Below, piece by piece: positions 62,540-64,000 of a stretch of DNA of 64,000 nt. Position 1 is the first letter of the stretch, and every line of letters begins with the position of its first letter. The position numbers and the translations under genes were made by a program. A model generated the notes under the pieces. It did not search any database. It had not been told where the DNA came from and saw only the letters and a program-made list of their open reading frames with translations. Source of the stretch: Tetrahymena elliotti 4EA (lineage: Eukaryota > Ciliophora > Oligohymenophorea > Hymenostomatida > Tetrahymenidae); contig JH720332.1 in the NCBI GenBank assembly GCA_000231825.2, positions 123,992-187,991 on the forward strand, in the 5' to 3' direction.

Positions 62540-64000
62540 TCATAGCTAATCCCAATTGTATTGGTATTTTGTAAAGAACTCTTCTCCCAACTTTTTTTTA
62601 ATGATAATTTCTTTATAATACTCAAAGTCATAAGGCACTTCACAGACCTTATCGTTATTTTTGCAAAAACTACAAGTTTCTTCTTTTTTAATATAAGTAG
62701 GATTTCTCTTATCTGCAAAAGGGCATTCGATTCTATGAAATTAGTTATCATGTTTAAGAGTTGGTTCTCTCAAACAAACACAAGTAAAACATAAATCTTA
62801 TTTACATCCATTGCATTTAATATGTTCACAACTTTGATCTTTAAATAAAAGATCATAACAAAAAGGACAAATTCTGAATCTTCTTTCCTTCCTTAGCTCC
62901 TAAAGATCTTTTTATTTTTAGTTTTCATCTATGCCTTCTTCGGCTTGTTTCTACTAAATTTGTTCATCAACATACTAGATATGAGAATCTATTGCTACAC
63001 AAAACAATTCTATCTATCTTTGACACAAAGCACTATCTTAATTATGAGCTGGCTACCAACATCCAGCACAATGCACTTAAGAACAATAAGGGCATTTTAC
63101 AGTAGCAACATTTTTATTTCTAACATAGAAACTATTAGGACAATTACAACAATGTCTAAGTTCTTATTATATTATCCATTTCACTTTTTCAGTTATGAGT
63201 CCTTTCTCATGTAAAACATGAAGTTAGTCTAACTCTTTGCCACAATTAATGCAGATCAGTTTTTTAGTGTCTTTAATCTTTGAATTAGTTTCAAAATGTT
63301 CAATAAGACAGTCTCTGCAACAAGTAGAATATAAGCAGCATTGAAAAAATATTCTTTGGCTATTTTGTTTCAATTAACAACACATATTACATTTGAATTA
63401 ATTATTATTTGGATCTACATAAGTTGAATTGATATCCAATTCAAGCTTATTAGGTCTCATCTCTGAATGGTCAATTGGTAATTAAGTCTAGTTCTAGTAA
63501 TTTTGCTATTACTACTTTGTGTAATAAATTTATAGTTATAAATCTTACCACATCTTTTATAACCTATTATTTTCAATTTATCTTTATTATTACTCTCTCT
63601 CAAATTTCTTTTATTCATTTACTGCCTTACATGCTTCAAATTAACTTATGAGAGTAATTTTTTCTTTATGTTTTTATTAAAGTGAAAAATATTAATTTTG
63701 GTATGTTTAATAAAGATCATTAGCTTTTTCACTTTCCTTTTAGAGGTCGCTTTAAATTTCACTTGTAATTCTTTGTAGTTCTGTATTTGATTTTTAAAGA
63801 GTCTCAATGTTTTGATTTATTTTACTCAAACCTTCATTTTTGGCATTTAGAATTGACAGCTAACCATATTATACGTTTTAATTCATTTATTACTAAGTTT
63901 TTTTAAAGTACAAATAGCGATTGTATTAATATTTCAAAGTTTGATTATATCCTATTCTAAAACAGTCTGTTTTGATATTGTAAATGATATTAACATCCAA
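62540..64000 (-). CDS. RBR (RING1-IBR-RING2) E3 ubiquitin ligase, 5' end outside window or near 63886
   Basis: Single open frame to TGA 62540-62542. The N-terminal part is a Gln-rich coiled coil (INQNIETLQKSNTELQ, then NEQKKFEREQQQRQIENN). RING1 begins FKCNMCCQLKQ and includes CCLYSTCCRDC and LICINCGKEL. The IBR domain follows with RHCCNCPNSFYV and VKCPYCSQVHCAGCW. RING2 reads RICPFCYDLLFKDQSCEHIKCNGC, then LCFTC, with the likely catalytic cysteine in SCEHIKC (the position of GGCNHM-type motifs in Parkin/HHARI). RBR ligases take ubiquitin from an E2 onto this Cys before passing it to a substrate. The frame stays open to the window edge, so the start may be ATG 63884-63886 or farther upstream. 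Confidence 0.87.

Noticed and set aside
62945..63214. Plus-strand 89-aa frame
   Set aside because: Antisense of the IBR region of the RBR ligase.
1..64000. CRISPR arrays, insertion sequences, bacterial operons or phage genes
   Set aside because: None seen. The code, introns and gene families are those of a ciliate nucleus.

Overview
This window looks like ciliate nuclear DNA, most probably from a Tetrahymena-like oligohymenophorean. It is extremely AT-rich. Every recognisable gene reads TAA and TAG as glutamine and ends only at TGA. Short AT-rich GT-AG introns are frequent, and genes lie singly on either strand with long AT-rich spacers. A run of about 900 N marks a scaffold gap at 48827-49724. 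Exon borders below were placed by eye from frame continuity and family conservation. Single-exon genes have firm coordinates; multi-exon genes are given as full spans.

Layout. 0-2.3 kb: citrate synthase (+). 2.7-13.5 kb: two large membrane proteins (-), the first with a propeller-like ectodomain and furin-like Cys-rich repeats. 14.6-17.6 kb: FCP1/SCP-like HAD phosphatase (-). 18.2-21 kb: a poorly resolved membrane-protein locus (+) with an in-frame TGA. 21.5-26.0 kb: a membrane-anchored U-box/RING gene (+), an MFS transporter (+) and a decayed second copy of the U-box gene. 27.7-30.8 kb: PH plus SEC14 (CRAL-TRIO) lipid-binding protein (+). 31.5-32.6 kb: small multipass membrane protein (+). 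33.4-36.3 kb: zinc-binding, RING/IBR-like protein (-). 37.6-38.7 kb: UTP23, a small-subunit processome factor (+). 39.4-40.7 kb: degenerate eEF1A paralogue (-). 41.7-43.2 kb: TRPM-like LSDAT/SLOG protein with a glutamine-rich tail (-). 44.2-48.4 kb: long coiled-coil locus (-). 48.7 and 49.7 kb: two identical tRNA-Leu(AAG) copies at the two edges of the gap. 51.1-52.4 kb: canonical eEF1A (-). 54.3-56.6 kb: unassigned, possibly broken open frames (+). 59.0-60.0 kb: ZnT-type zinc transporter (-). 62.5-64 kb: RBR ubiquitin ligase (-), running off the window.

There is no operon-like arrangement. Loose themes are ubiquitin ligation (U-box/RING, RING/IBR-like and RBR genes), membrane transport, and translation or ribosome biogenesis. 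The most unusual items are the eEF1A paralogue with a rewritten GTP site, the stand-alone LSDAT protein, and several local duplications that copy gene ends.
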